Below are positions 4,963 to 9,560 of a stretch of DNA of 10,072 bases, piece after piece. The notes below the pieces were generated by a model. The model was not told the DNA's origin. It did no database searches and saw nothing but the letters and a program-made list of their open reading frames with translations. The position numbers and the translations under genes were made by a program. The stretch covers positions 1 through 10,072 of the forward strand of contig PWUP01000215.1 in the NCBI GenBank assembly GCA_003562535.1. Reading direction: 5' to 3'. Numbering within the stretch: the stretch's first letter is position 1; each line of letters opens with the position of its first letter. The stretch is from Gammaproteobacteria bacterium. Lineage in GTDB: Bacteria; Pseudomonadota; Gammaproteobacteria; Competibacterales; Competibacteraceae.

Positions 4963-5703
4963 TTATGAACCCTCCCTTGCCGTGAGATAGTCTTCCCATC
5001 CGCCGCGATTCAGCCATGTTGCGGGGTAGGGTATGTAGCTGCCGCCGTCCTTGGTCCATTCCTGCGATCCGGACTGAACCTTGATTTCCTCAACGAGGTC
5101 TGCAATCGGCGGCTTGTCTTTTGCTCGTTGAAATGCTTTCCATGCCGTTTTCTTTCCGACCTTTCTTGGGTAAGCATCCCAGAACTGGTTGAAGGCGTCC
5201 GAAAACTCCTCCCCCTTGGGGGGTTGGGGGGGTTGTTGTTTCTCTGATCCCTGATCTCTTTTCTCTGTTCCCAACTCCCTGTTCCCTGTTCCCTGTTCCC
5301 TGTTATTGCTCACTTGTAACTCACTTATAACTGAGTTATTACTTTCTTGTTTCTCAGTTTTCCATCGGCTACTCATGCCCTTCTTGCCGCCAGCAGACCT
5401 GCGCTTACGCAAGGCATCAATGCGCTCGAACTCATGGAAAAGGCGTTCGTTCCGCAACGCCCCAGGGATTCCATCGACAGGGTGAAAGCACTTGAGTATG
5501 CTACGCTTGGAATCGAGCCAACCCGGTCCTAGCCGTGAAAGCATGGCAAGGGCTTCGTCGTCGTCTGGGATGGTTTGGTTTTCGCTGTTCCACTGGTAGC
5601 ACAGGAGCCTTATGTATGCCCCCTCTTGTGCTGGCGTCATTGTGGAAACGCGGCTTGACCCAAGCCAGTTGTTCGGATAGAAATTAAAGGACGGGGACTT
5701 CAT
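4963..5703 (-). CDS. DUF1376-type phage replication protein
   Basis: 246 residues from ATG at 5703 (GGAGAAACGCAACGCA upstream; 20-bp overlap with the 67-aa gene). Residues 1-95 match DUF1376: 'FNFYPNNWLGSSRVSTMTPAQEGAYIRLLCYQW', the opening typical of phage replication initiators. A low-complexity linker (about 115-165, Asn, Gln, Glu and Pro rich) leads to a C-terminal domain 'FWDAYPRKVGKKTAWKAFQ ... YIPYPATWLN', found in many phage DnaT- or O-like replication proteins. The protein probably binds the origin or recruits the helicase. The linker DNA carries tandem 7-base repeats and AT-rich repeats (5277-5341), as in phages whose origin lies inside the initiator gene. The poly-Pro stretch comes from facing C and G runs at 5211-5232. 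Confidence 0.85.
   Translation of the reverse strand: MKSPSFNFYPNNWLGSSRVSTMTPAQEGAYIRLLCYQWNSENQTIPDDDEALAMLSRLGPGWLDSKRSILKCFHPVDGIPGALRNERLFHEFERIDALRKRRSAGGKKGMSSRWKTEKQESNNSVISELQVSNNREQGTGNRELGTEKRDQGSEKQQPPQPPKGEEFSDAFNQFWDAYPRKVGKKTAWKAFQRAKDKPPIADLVEEIKVQSGSQEWTKDGGSYIPYPATWLNRGGWEDYLTAREGS
5277..5341. repeat. Iteron-like repeats inside the replication gene, candidate origin
   Basis: Four exact tandem copies of CCCTGTT (5277-5304) are followed by three 11-base degenerate repeats (CTCACTTGTAA, CTCACTTATAA, CTGAGTTATTA; 5309-5341) that are AT-rich and include the inverted pair AACTCA/TGAGTT. Iterons plus an AT-rich unwinding element within an initiator gene is the arrangement of lambda-type origins. 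They encode the linker 'NREQGTGNRELGTE' region, so simple low-complexity expansion is the alternative. Confidence 0.45.
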
Positions 5704-5887
5704 TGCGTTGCGTTTCTCCGTTTCGGATTAAGTGTCTCGCCGTGATCCGGTATCCGTCCATCGTGGCGTATTCGATTTCCCTGCGTATTGCTTCTGCAAT
5801 GATAGGCGGGATTTCGAGCACATCAGAGATTCGCCCTAGCAGGCGTTCGGTATGCCGGTTGGCACTCTGTTTCAGTTCATCTTTCAT
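5684..5887 (-). CDS. 67-aa leader protein ahead of the replication gene
   Basis: 67 residues from ATG at 5887 with GAAAGGCAAA just upstream. It is the first gene after the promoter at 5927-5955, and its end overlaps the replication start by 20 bp. The sequence (MKDELKQSANRHTERLLGRISDVLEIPPIIAEAIRREIEY...) is helical and charged, without a clear helix-turn-helix, membrane segment or metal motif. I do not recognise it. First-gene position ahead of an initiator is often occupied by small regulators or coupling ORFs, but that is context only. A palindrome (5904-5917) lies between promoter and start codon, so the whole operon may be controlled there. Confidence 0.7.
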   Translation of the reverse strand: MKDELKQSANRHTERLLGRISDVLEIPPIIAEAIRREIEYATMDGYRITARHLIRNGETQRNEVPVL

Positions 5888-5903
5888 TTTGCCTTTCGCA
5901 AGC

Positions 5904-5917
5904 CGCCACTGGTGGCG
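5904..5917 (-). promoter_or_regulatory. Palindrome between promoter and first gene
   Basis: CGCCAC-TG-GTGGCG, a perfect six-base inverted repeat around two central bases. It lies about ten bases downstream of the -10 hexamer, in the transcribed leader of the 67-aa gene. It could be a repressor operator at the transcription start or a short RNA hairpin before the ribosome-binding site. No bulge and no AAC/GTT box, so it is not one of the attC-like sites. Confidence 0.45.
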
Positions 5918-5926
5918 ACTGTCTAT

Positions 5927-5955
5927 AACCTAGCACGGATGGGTGTTGATGTCAA
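5927..5955 (-). promoter_or_regulatory. Sigma70-type promoter for the replication operon
   Basis: On the minus strand a consensus -35 TTGACA (5950-5955) is followed after exactly 17 bases by TAGGTT (5927-5932), a weak -10 that runs straight into ATAG. The -35 overlaps the methyltransferase stop codon. The predicted start falls about 30 bases before the 67-aa gene. It is the clearest promoter in the leftward block. Confidence 0.65.
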
Positions 5956-6578
5956 GAGCCAAAATTCAATACGCCCTGAAGCATTCGATTGGCCGCAATC
6001 TCGCAGTAGCGTTCCTCTCGCTCGATCAGCACGGCCTTGCGTCCCAGGTCCTTCGCCGCCCTCCCAGTTGTGCCGCTTCCGGCGAACGGGTCGAGGATTG
6101 TCTGCACGTCCCCGGCAAGAGTGATGCACCATGTCATAAGGGCTAGGGGTTTTTGTGTAGGGTGTCCGACGCGCTCTTTGTTGGTTGCCGCAATCGGCCA
6201 GTCAAAAAAACGTGCATTCGCGTCAAACGACGTCCACGCAAGCTCCATGTTTGAAAGAGAAGGCGGAGCATCGCGTTTGATCCATGCAAGCCATCGGCGC
6301 GAAGGCCTAAGTGCGTAATAGTTGCCCCCCCAAATAACGGCATGTTCACAAACCGAAAGCGGCGATGAAAGGTCGGCAGTGTCGTTGTCCCATGATTCTG
6401 ATCGCTGTTTGCGCGTATTCTTCGATTGATTACCCTTGCCCCAAACCGGGTCTTCTGCATATCTGGAACCATACGGCGGGTCCGTGAGCAGCAGGTCGAA
6501 CCGGCCCAGCGTCGGCACAATCTCCCTGCAATCGCCACAATACAGCGTGACAGCTTCGTCTTGGTAGTATGGTTTCAT
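5952..6578 (-). CDS. Beta-class DNA methyltransferase (N6-adenine or N4-cytosine)
   Basis: 208 residues from ATG at 6578, immediately after the stop of the 42-aa gene, with a purine-rich GGGATGGGGG site upstream. The catalytic motif DPPY (33-36) comes before the S-adenosylmethionine-binding DPFAGSGTT (163-171). This order defines the beta class of amino-methyltransferases (N6_N4_Mtase family). 'HPTQKPLAL' (139-147) is the conserved segment typical of that class. DPPY fits both N6-adenine and N4-cytosine enzymes. No target-recognition insert is obvious and no restriction enzyme gene is nearby, so an orphan phage enzyme protecting phage DNA is likely. Length and motifs are intact. Confidence 0.92.
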   Translation of the reverse strand: MKPYYQDEAVTLYCGDCREIVPTLGRFDLLLTDPPYGSRYAEDPVWGKGNQSKNTRKQRSESWDNDTADLSSPLSVCEHAVIWGGNYYALRPSRRWLAWIKRDAPPSLSNMELAWTSFDANARFFDWPIAATNKERVGHPTQKPLALMTWCITLAGDVQTILDPFAGSGTTGRAAKDLGRKAVLIEREERYCEIAANRMLQGVLNFGS

Positions 6579-6707
6579 TTACCAAACCCCCATCCCGATC
6601 CCGGCCAGCGCAACCATCGCCGCCACCCCGGCAATGATCGAGCACCACATCAGCGCCGTAAACAGGATGTCCGGCCAGTCCAGATCGTCGCGGTTCCAAG
6701 TGTTCAT
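6579..6707 (-). CDS. 42-aa membrane protein
   Basis: Short gene from ATG at 6707 to TAA at 6579-6581, with AAAGGACGCGAC as ribosome-binding site. The product begins MNTWNRDDLDWPDILFTALM, then a hydrophobic segment of about 25 residues (ILFTALMWCSIIAGVAAMVALAGIGMGV) ending in VW. This gives one membrane span with a short acidic N-terminus. It abuts the methyltransferase start directly (TAA then ATG), so the two are translated in series. It follows boundary repeat copy 3, as another small membrane protein follows copy 2. Function unknown; it is too small for most gene callers and could be missed. Confidence 0.7.
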   Translation of the reverse strand: MNTWNRDDLDWPDILFTALMWCSIIAGVAAMVALAGIGMGVW

Positions 6708-6726
6708 GTCGCGTCCTTTCGGGTTG

Positions 6727-6748
6727 CGCTGTCGCATATCACGCTGTT
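6727..6748 (-). repeat. Boundary repeat, copy 3
   Basis: Identical over 22 bases to 3904-3925. Here it is intergenic: the upstream 90-aa gene ends in another frame at 6756. Nevertheless the 'NSVICDS' frame stays open into the ATGA overlap with the 42-aa gene, as if the 3' end of a Lar-like gene had been carried along with the following start. Confidence 0.8.
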
Positions 6749-6755
6749 GGCAATA

Positions 6756-7028
6756 TCAAACACACCCACCACAACACCCCTCTGGAATCTCTGCGTTGAC
6801 CGCATCTTCAACCGCCTTCTTTTGCTCTTCCGGGAACCCCTTAGGCCAATCGCACACGGACCACGGCCCCGACTCAACGTGTTCCGACCACTCATCGTCA
6901 AACCAAACGCTACCGCCACTCGATAGGCAGTATGACGGGAACTCCCACCGTTTCCCGTCAACGGTGACGATCAACGTGCCGGAGCACAGGTTCGGATACG
7001 CGCCGTCATATTCAATCTTGATGTCCAT
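6756..7028 (-). CDS. 90-aa conserved phage hypothetical protein
   Basis: 90 residues from ATG at 7028, with a perfect GGAGGTGA site. The sequence 'MDIKIEYDGAYPNLCSGTLIVTVDGKRWEFPSYCLSSGGSVWFDDEWSEH' and the end 'GCCGGCV' are features I associate with a small uncharacterised phage family; I cannot name a role. The composition (many Trp, Cys, Gly, beta-prone N-terminal half) suggests a compact folded protein. It is the first gene of the large block bounded by attC-like sites 7 and 6, and its start lies inside the end of the preceding gene (17-bp overlap). After its stop, 48 bases carry boundary repeat copy 3. Confidence 0.8.
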   Translation of the reverse strand: MDIKIEYDGAYPNLCSGTLIVTVDGKRWEFPSYCLSSGGSVWFDDEWSEHVESGPWSVCDWPKGFPEEQKKAVEDAVNAEIPEGCCGGCV

Positions 7029-7494
7029 GCTTCACCTCCAATTCCGAATTGCCAACAATCTGCTGCACGTTACTCGCTACCGCTCGAACGTGAGCAGTAG
7101 CGTTGGGGCTACTGGCCTTCGGGCTCACAAGGCAGTCGATGCGCTCTGCGGGTATGTCAACATAATCCACATAGCAGTTGCTTCCGCAACACCCGGTGGC
7201 TTCGTCTTGCGTAGCGTGGCCGGATTCAATAGACGGCCCTAACCCTCGGTCTTCACCGACCACAAGCCAAAGCCGAAGCTTGTCTGTTTTTGTGTCATCA
7301 CACTCATCACAATCCCCGCACTCGCAGGGGCATTTGCAGCGGCCCTCGACAACCAAAGCATTGCAATCCAGGCACCACTCGATATCCCCTGTGCCATCGC
7401 ACTGCAAGCACACCGGGGGCCGTGGACTGTATGGCCCATCCCATCCGTAGCCTGTGCCCTTGCATGACGGGCAATCTATTTTCTCTCGGTTCAT
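7012..7494 (-). CDS. Cys-rich protein with DnaJ-type zinc motifs and attC-encoded tail
   Basis: 160 residues from ATG at 7494 (GGAAGGAGGGGGG upstream; ATGA overlap). Residues 8-60 are very Cys-rich: 'CPSCKGTGYGW', 'CLQCDGTGDIEW' and 'CLDCNALVVEGRCKCPCECGDCDEC'. The CxxCxGxG motifs are those of DnaJ-like zinc fingers. Residues 71-126 form a second part (RLWLVVGEDRGLGPSIESGHATQDEATGCCGSN...). Residues 129-148 are encoded by attC-like site 7 ('PNATAHVRAVASNV...'), so the natural protein probably ended near residue 128 and now reads through into the next gene's start. Role unknown; metal binding is likely. Confidence 0.75.
   Translation of the reverse strand: MNREKIDCPSCKGTGYGWDGPYSPRPPVCLQCDGTGDIEWCLDCNALVVEGRCKCPCECGDCDECDDTKTDKLRLWLVVGEDRGLGPSIESGHATQDEATGCCGSNCYVDYVDIPAERIDCLVSPKASSPNATAHVRAVASNVQQIVGNSELEVKHGHQD
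7051..7109. repeat. attC-like site 7, translated as a gene tail
   Basis: Outer box GCCAAC (7051-7056) pairs over CCAAC with GTTGGGGC (7102-7109). After AAT, CTGCT (7060-7064), extra G7065, CACGTT (7066-7071) pair with AACGTG-AGCAG (7087-7097): 11 pairs, one bulge, then A7072 at the loop edge. The loop contains TCGCTACCGCTC, the same 12 bases as in site 9. The spacers AAT and TAGC (ending in GC-GTT) follow the canonical attC pattern. Confidence 0.75.
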
Positions 7495-7664
7495 CCCCCC
7501 TCCTTCCTGACCTTTTCTTCCATCGCCTCCCTGATCCACTCGGACCGGGTAATCCGTCGCCGCCAAGCGCAATCCGTAACGGCGGTCTTCATGTCCTCGT
7601 CCACACAAACCGCCAGCGTTTCGGCCCGGCGCTCGGAATCGTCTTCTATCTTTCGATATGCCAT
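7491..7664 (-). CDS. Small ribbon-helix-helix-like protein
   Basis: 57 residues from ATG at 7664, with GAGAGGATGG about nine bases upstream; an alternative ATG at 7673 would add three residues but has no room for a binding site. 'RRAETLAVCVDEDMKTAVTDCAWRRRITRSEWIREAMEEKV' fits the ribbon-helix-helix pattern: a short beta strand (ETLAVCVDEDM), a helix, then 'TRSEWIREAM' as the second helix, as in CopG/Arc-type regulators. Such proteins bind DNA as dimers, often as repressors, sometimes as antitoxins; no toxin gene is adjacent. The gene follows the nested hairpin at 7679-7763, so its expression may be attenuated or processed there. Confidence 0.7.
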   Translation of the reverse strand: MAYRKIEDDSERRAETLAVCVDEDMKTAVTDCAWRRRITRSEWIREAMEEKVRKEGG

Positions 7665-7678
7665 ATCATCCATCCTCT

Positions 7679-7763
7679 CAAAAAGTGCCCCGCCTCTGCC
7701 GGAAAAACCTGCAATGACTGCGGGAACCACCCCGCGCAGGAAAAGGACCCGGCAGGGCGGGGC
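7679..7763 (-). terminator. Nested GC-rich hairpin with U-tract
   Basis: GCCCCGCC (7687-7694), extra T7695, CTGCCGG (7696-7702) pair with CCGGCAG-GGCGGGGC (7749-7763): 15 bp with one bulge. Inside are CCTGC/GCAGG (7708-7712, 7736-7740) and GCGGG/CCCGC (7720-7724, 7731-7735). On the minus strand the outer stem is followed by ACTTTTTG, a U-tract ending just before the next ribosome-binding site. Likely terminator or attenuator; a structured regulatory RNA is possible. It lacks the AAC/GTT boxes of the attC-like sites. Confidence 0.6.
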
Positions 7764-7770
7764 GTGTTAA

Positions 7771-7956
7771 TCAATCAGCTTTGGGATACCAGACAATGGT
7801 CACTTGAGCTTCCTCAATGGTGAGGTTGAACTCGTCGGTCTCGCCCTTGTGGTTTTCCCTGTATTTCCCCAATGGGTATGACTCACCCAGCCTTTGAAAA
7901 AGGGCCATAGGGTAGTCGTACACAAATGTGTTCACTCTAGTGCTTGGTGTTTTCAC
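7771..7956 (-). CDS. 61-aa hypothetical protein, GTG start
   Basis: 61 residues from GTG at 7956, chosen because AAAGGA lies six bases upstream; an ATG at 7992 would run deep into the preceding gene and lacks a site. The product (VKTPSTRVNTFVYDYPMALFQRLGESYPLGKYRENHKGETDEFNLTIEEAQVTIVWYPKAD) looks like a small alpha/beta protein with alternating hydrophobics near the end; I recognise no family. It lies 10 bp after the SSB-like gene and just before the nested terminator-like hairpin, so it may be the last gene of the recombination transcript. Confidence 0.65.
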   Translation of the reverse strand: MKTPSTRVNTFVYDYPMALFQRLGESYPLGKYRENHKGETDEFNLTIEEAQVTIVWYPKAD

Positions 7957-7966
7957 GACACATCCT

Positions 7967-8428
7967 TTAGAACGGCAGGTCTTCAACATCACCGACGTTG
8001 TCGGCGGGAACCAAGTCGGCTCCGCTCACAGCGTTGGAGTCGAACGCCGTGTGCTTGGGCTTTTCTTCGGTGTTCCTCTCCTTGCTCGCTGACCTCTCCT
8101 TGAAGGCCAGGCTGACATCTGGGGCCTTGGAGTTTTCAGAATCGACTCTCCGCATCGACACCCAGTAGCTGCCGTATTCGGCGGCATCCACGCTGCCCGA
8201 AGCCATCAAGCCCTCGAACTTTGTGTCCTCGAACAGGCCAATCCTGATCACGAACGAGCCCTCCTTGTTGTTCAGGAAGGCTTCGTACTTCGGGCCTTTT
8301 TCACGCCCGGTCGGGATGACGTAGCCGTAGACCTTCATCCCGCCGATAAAGCCCTGTGCCTCGCCAACCTTGCGGGGGCTTAGCCACGCCGATACCCTGT
8401 TGTCATACTCATTTTTCTCGTCGCTCAT
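7967..8428 (-). CDS. Probable ssDNA-binding protein with SSB-like acidic tip
   Basis: 153 residues from ATG at 8428, one base after the preceding TGA. It ends in 'DVEDLPF' (147-153), very like the acidic C-terminal tip (…DDDIPF) with which bacterial SSB recruits partner proteins. Residues about 10-100 are rich in beta-prone segments (GMKVYGYVIPTG, SFVIRIGLFED, GSYWVSMRRV), compatible with an OB fold, and a disordered, charged linker (about 105-140) precedes the tip. I do not see the classic SSB signature, so this would be a diverged phage SSB. Its neighbour is a probable single-strand annealing protein, a common phage recombination pair. The assignment rests on the tip, layout and context. 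Confidence 0.6.
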   Translation of the reverse strand: MSDEKNEYDNRVSAWLSPRKVGEAQGFIGGMKVYGYVIPTGREKGPKYEAFLNNKEGSFVIRIGLFEDTKFEGLMASGSVDAAEYGSYWVSMRRVDSENSKAPDVSLAFKERSASKERNTEEKPKHTAFDSNAVSGADLVPADNVGDVEDLPF

Positions 8429-8429
8429 T

Positions 8430-8954
8430 TCAAAACTCCATCATTTTTCCGGTGGTTTGTGGTTGCGTCGTTGCCCGTGGTGCCTGCTGCTGCCCCGTGG
8501 AGGGCGGTGCGGGCTCACGGCTGTACTTTGTGCTGTCCTGATTCCAGTAAACGTCAGCGGCAAAGCCAAGGGCCTTGCAGGCTACGCTTATGGCATCGGT
8601 CAGCGCCATTTTGAAGCATTCATCGTTCACATACGGGCCGTTCTTCTCGTTGGCCACGAACGAACTGCCGCCTGTGCCGGGAATGGCTGCCGACCATTCG
8701 CCGTCAACCTTGATGAACAGGTCGATGTCCACGAAGGCCGCAATCTCCCCGTTGGTTGCGGGTTTGAGGCACTTCTCTGCGATCTCGTACCGCCACCCGA
8801 TACCGCAAGGGCCGAACTGTTCGGTGAGCGCCTTGATGCGCCACATCGGGTTGATGTCGCTCTTTCCTTTGAGGCGTCCGGCTGCGATTGTGCGCAGCGC
8901 AGTTGGCGGGGCTTCCCGCACCGCCTCGTATATCTTCAGGTTTTCTGTGCTCAT
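8430..8954 (-). CDS. Probable single-strand annealing recombinase, Rad52-like
   Basis: 174 residues from ATG at 8954 (AAAGGACGAC upstream). 'NPMWRIKALTEQFGPCGIGWRYEI' (35-58), 'AAFVDIDLFIKVDGEW' (72-87), 'IPGTGGS' (91-97) and 'ECFKMALTDAISVACKALGFAADVYW' (112-137) recall phage annealing proteins of the Rad52/DUF1071 type: a beta-sheet core followed by a helix carrying Lys and Ala-Leu residues. Such proteins pair complementary single strands during phage recombination. The C-terminal 27 residues are Pro/Gln rich and probably disordered. The SSB-like gene follows by one base. I am confident of the recombination context, less of the exact subfamily. A reader could confirm by profile search. Confidence 0.65.
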   Translation of the reverse strand: MSTENLKIYEAVREAPPTALRTIAAGRLKGKSDINPMWRIKALTEQFGPCGIGWRYEIAEKCLKPATNGEIAAFVDIDLFIKVDGEWSAAIPGTGGSSFVANEKNGPYVNDECFKMALTDAISVACKALGFAADVYWNQDSTKYSREPAPPSTGQQQAPRATTQPQTTGKMMEF

Positions 8955-8973
8955 GTCGTCCTTTCTGTTTGGG

Positions 8974-9159
8974 TTAGTCGTCGTCGCGCTGTGCGCACTT
9001 GCAGACAGGGACAGTTATGCGCATGTCCATGTCATTGTCGATGTCGATGTCAAGATCAACAGTTTCGCCGCACTCGGCACAACTACTGCGCCAAGGCTGT
9101 TCTTTCATGTGGTCTTTTACGGCCTCTTCTAAGGCTCTTGTTATGTCGTCCAACGCCAT
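8974..9159 (-). CDS. 61-aa zinc-ribbon-like protein with Asp repeat
   Basis: 61 residues from ATG at 9159 (AAAGGACGGACAAG upstream). Residues 1-25 are helical (MALDDITRALEEAVKDHMKEQPW). Then CxxC ('SCAECGE', C30/C33) and a later CxC ('VCKCAQ') flank an acidic repeat 'DLDIDIDNDMDM' encoded by six degenerate ATGTCN hexamers at 9023-9058. A two-strand zinc ribbon with a hypervariable acidic loop is the simplest reading. It ends DDD. Function unknown; it precedes the annealing protein by 19 bases and is the last gene before attC-like site 8. Confidence 0.7.
   Translation of the reverse strand: MALDDITRALEEAVKDHMKEQPWRSSCAECGETVDLDIDIDNDMDMRITVPVCKCAQRDDD
9023..9058. repeat. Hexamer microrepeat in the zinc-ribbon gene
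   Basis: Six tandem degenerate copies of ATGTCN on the plus strand, encoding alternating Asp and hydrophobic residues on the minus strand. Prone to in-frame expansion or contraction without breaking the gene. Confidence 0.6.
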
Positions 9160-9203
9160 CTTGTCCGTCCTTTCGTTCCCCTGTTTGTTTTGTGCCTGCT
9201 GTC

Positions 9204-9264
9204 GGGGGCAACAGGCACATGCACGCCACACCCTAACGGGAGGGCGTGATGTCGGTGTTGGGGC
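9204..9264. repeat. attC-like site 8
   Basis: Outer CAAC (9209-9212) pairs with GTTG (9257-9260, within GTTGGGGC). Inner stem: ACAT (9217-9220), extra G9221, CACGCC (9222-9227) against GGCGTG-ATGT (9243-9252), ten pairs and one bulge, with A9228 at the start of a 15-base loop. It begins directly after the stop of the 68-aa gene. A rival hairpin, TGTGCCTG with CAGGCACA (9191-9198, 9212-9219), overlaps its left arm. Confidence 0.6.
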
Positions 9265-9470
9265 TACACCTTGTCGGGTACGTTTTCGACATTGCCATAT
9301 TTCTCCAGCAGGGGTTCAATCTCGTCGTGGATGTTGTAACCCTTGTCCAGTAGGACAATCGCGTTGTGCAACTGCCCTTGCGCCAGGGGAAGAATCGCCA
9401 GCCCGATCCGCTTGACGTTCTCGATGTTGATCTCCGCATTCTGCAACGCCTCAATGATACTCACGCTCAT
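9264..9470 (-). CDS. 68-aa hypothetical protein in its own cassette-like unit
   Basis: 68 residues from ATG at 9470; AAAGGAGAACGGAA upstream is a strong ribosome-binding site. The protein is helical with hydrophobic heptad-like spacing (SIIEALQNAEINIENVKRIGLAILPLAQGQLHNAIVLLDKGYNIHDEIEPLLEKYG), no Cys and no membrane span. I do not recognise it. It fills the 297-bp unit between attC-like sites 9 (upstream) and 8 (downstream), and its stop codon touches site 8, the arrangement of a single-gene integron cassette. Its leader resembles that of the 69-aa gene at 975 (AAAGGAGAAC). Confidence 0.7.
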   Translation of the reverse strand: MSVSIIEALQNAEINIENVKRIGLAILPLAQGQLHNAIVLLDKGYNIHDEIEPLLEKYGNVENVPDKV

Positions 9471-9500
9471 TTCCGTTCTCCTTTCGTTGTTCAATCAAGA

Positions 9501-9560
9501 GCCCCAACAATCACGTCGAGGCTATTCGCTACCGCTCAAGCCTCACGTGAGGCGTTGGGC
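9501..9560. repeat. attC-like site 9
   Basis: The clearest match to a textbook attC. GCCCCAAC (9501-9508) pairs over CCCAAC with GTTGGGC (9554-9560, fits GTTRRRY). Spacers are AA and GGC. TCACGT (9511-9516), extra C9517, GAGGC (9518-9522) pair with GCCTC-ACGTGA (9540-9550): 11 pairs, one bulge. A 17-base loop contains TCGCTACCGCTC, shared with site 7. It encodes 'PNASREA' and the stop of the DUF551-like gene. Total length is 60, like class 1 cassette sites. Confidence 0.8.

Noticed and set aside
4398..4985. Rightward open frame of 195 codons opposite the Cys-rich protein.
   Set aside because: Antisense shadow of the leftward 190-aa gene, which has a proper start and spacing in the operon.
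795..6748. Boundary repeats as sigma70 promoters or further attC-like sites.
   Set aside because: No -35/-10 pair at suitable spacing. They contain a CTGTT(G/C)GG-like box, but no matching left arm is found upstream.
8370..9236. Long rightward open frame of 288 codons opposite the annealing protein.
   Set aside because: It lies antisense to well-supported leftward genes with ribosome-binding sites and recognisable products; composition is that of a shadow frame.
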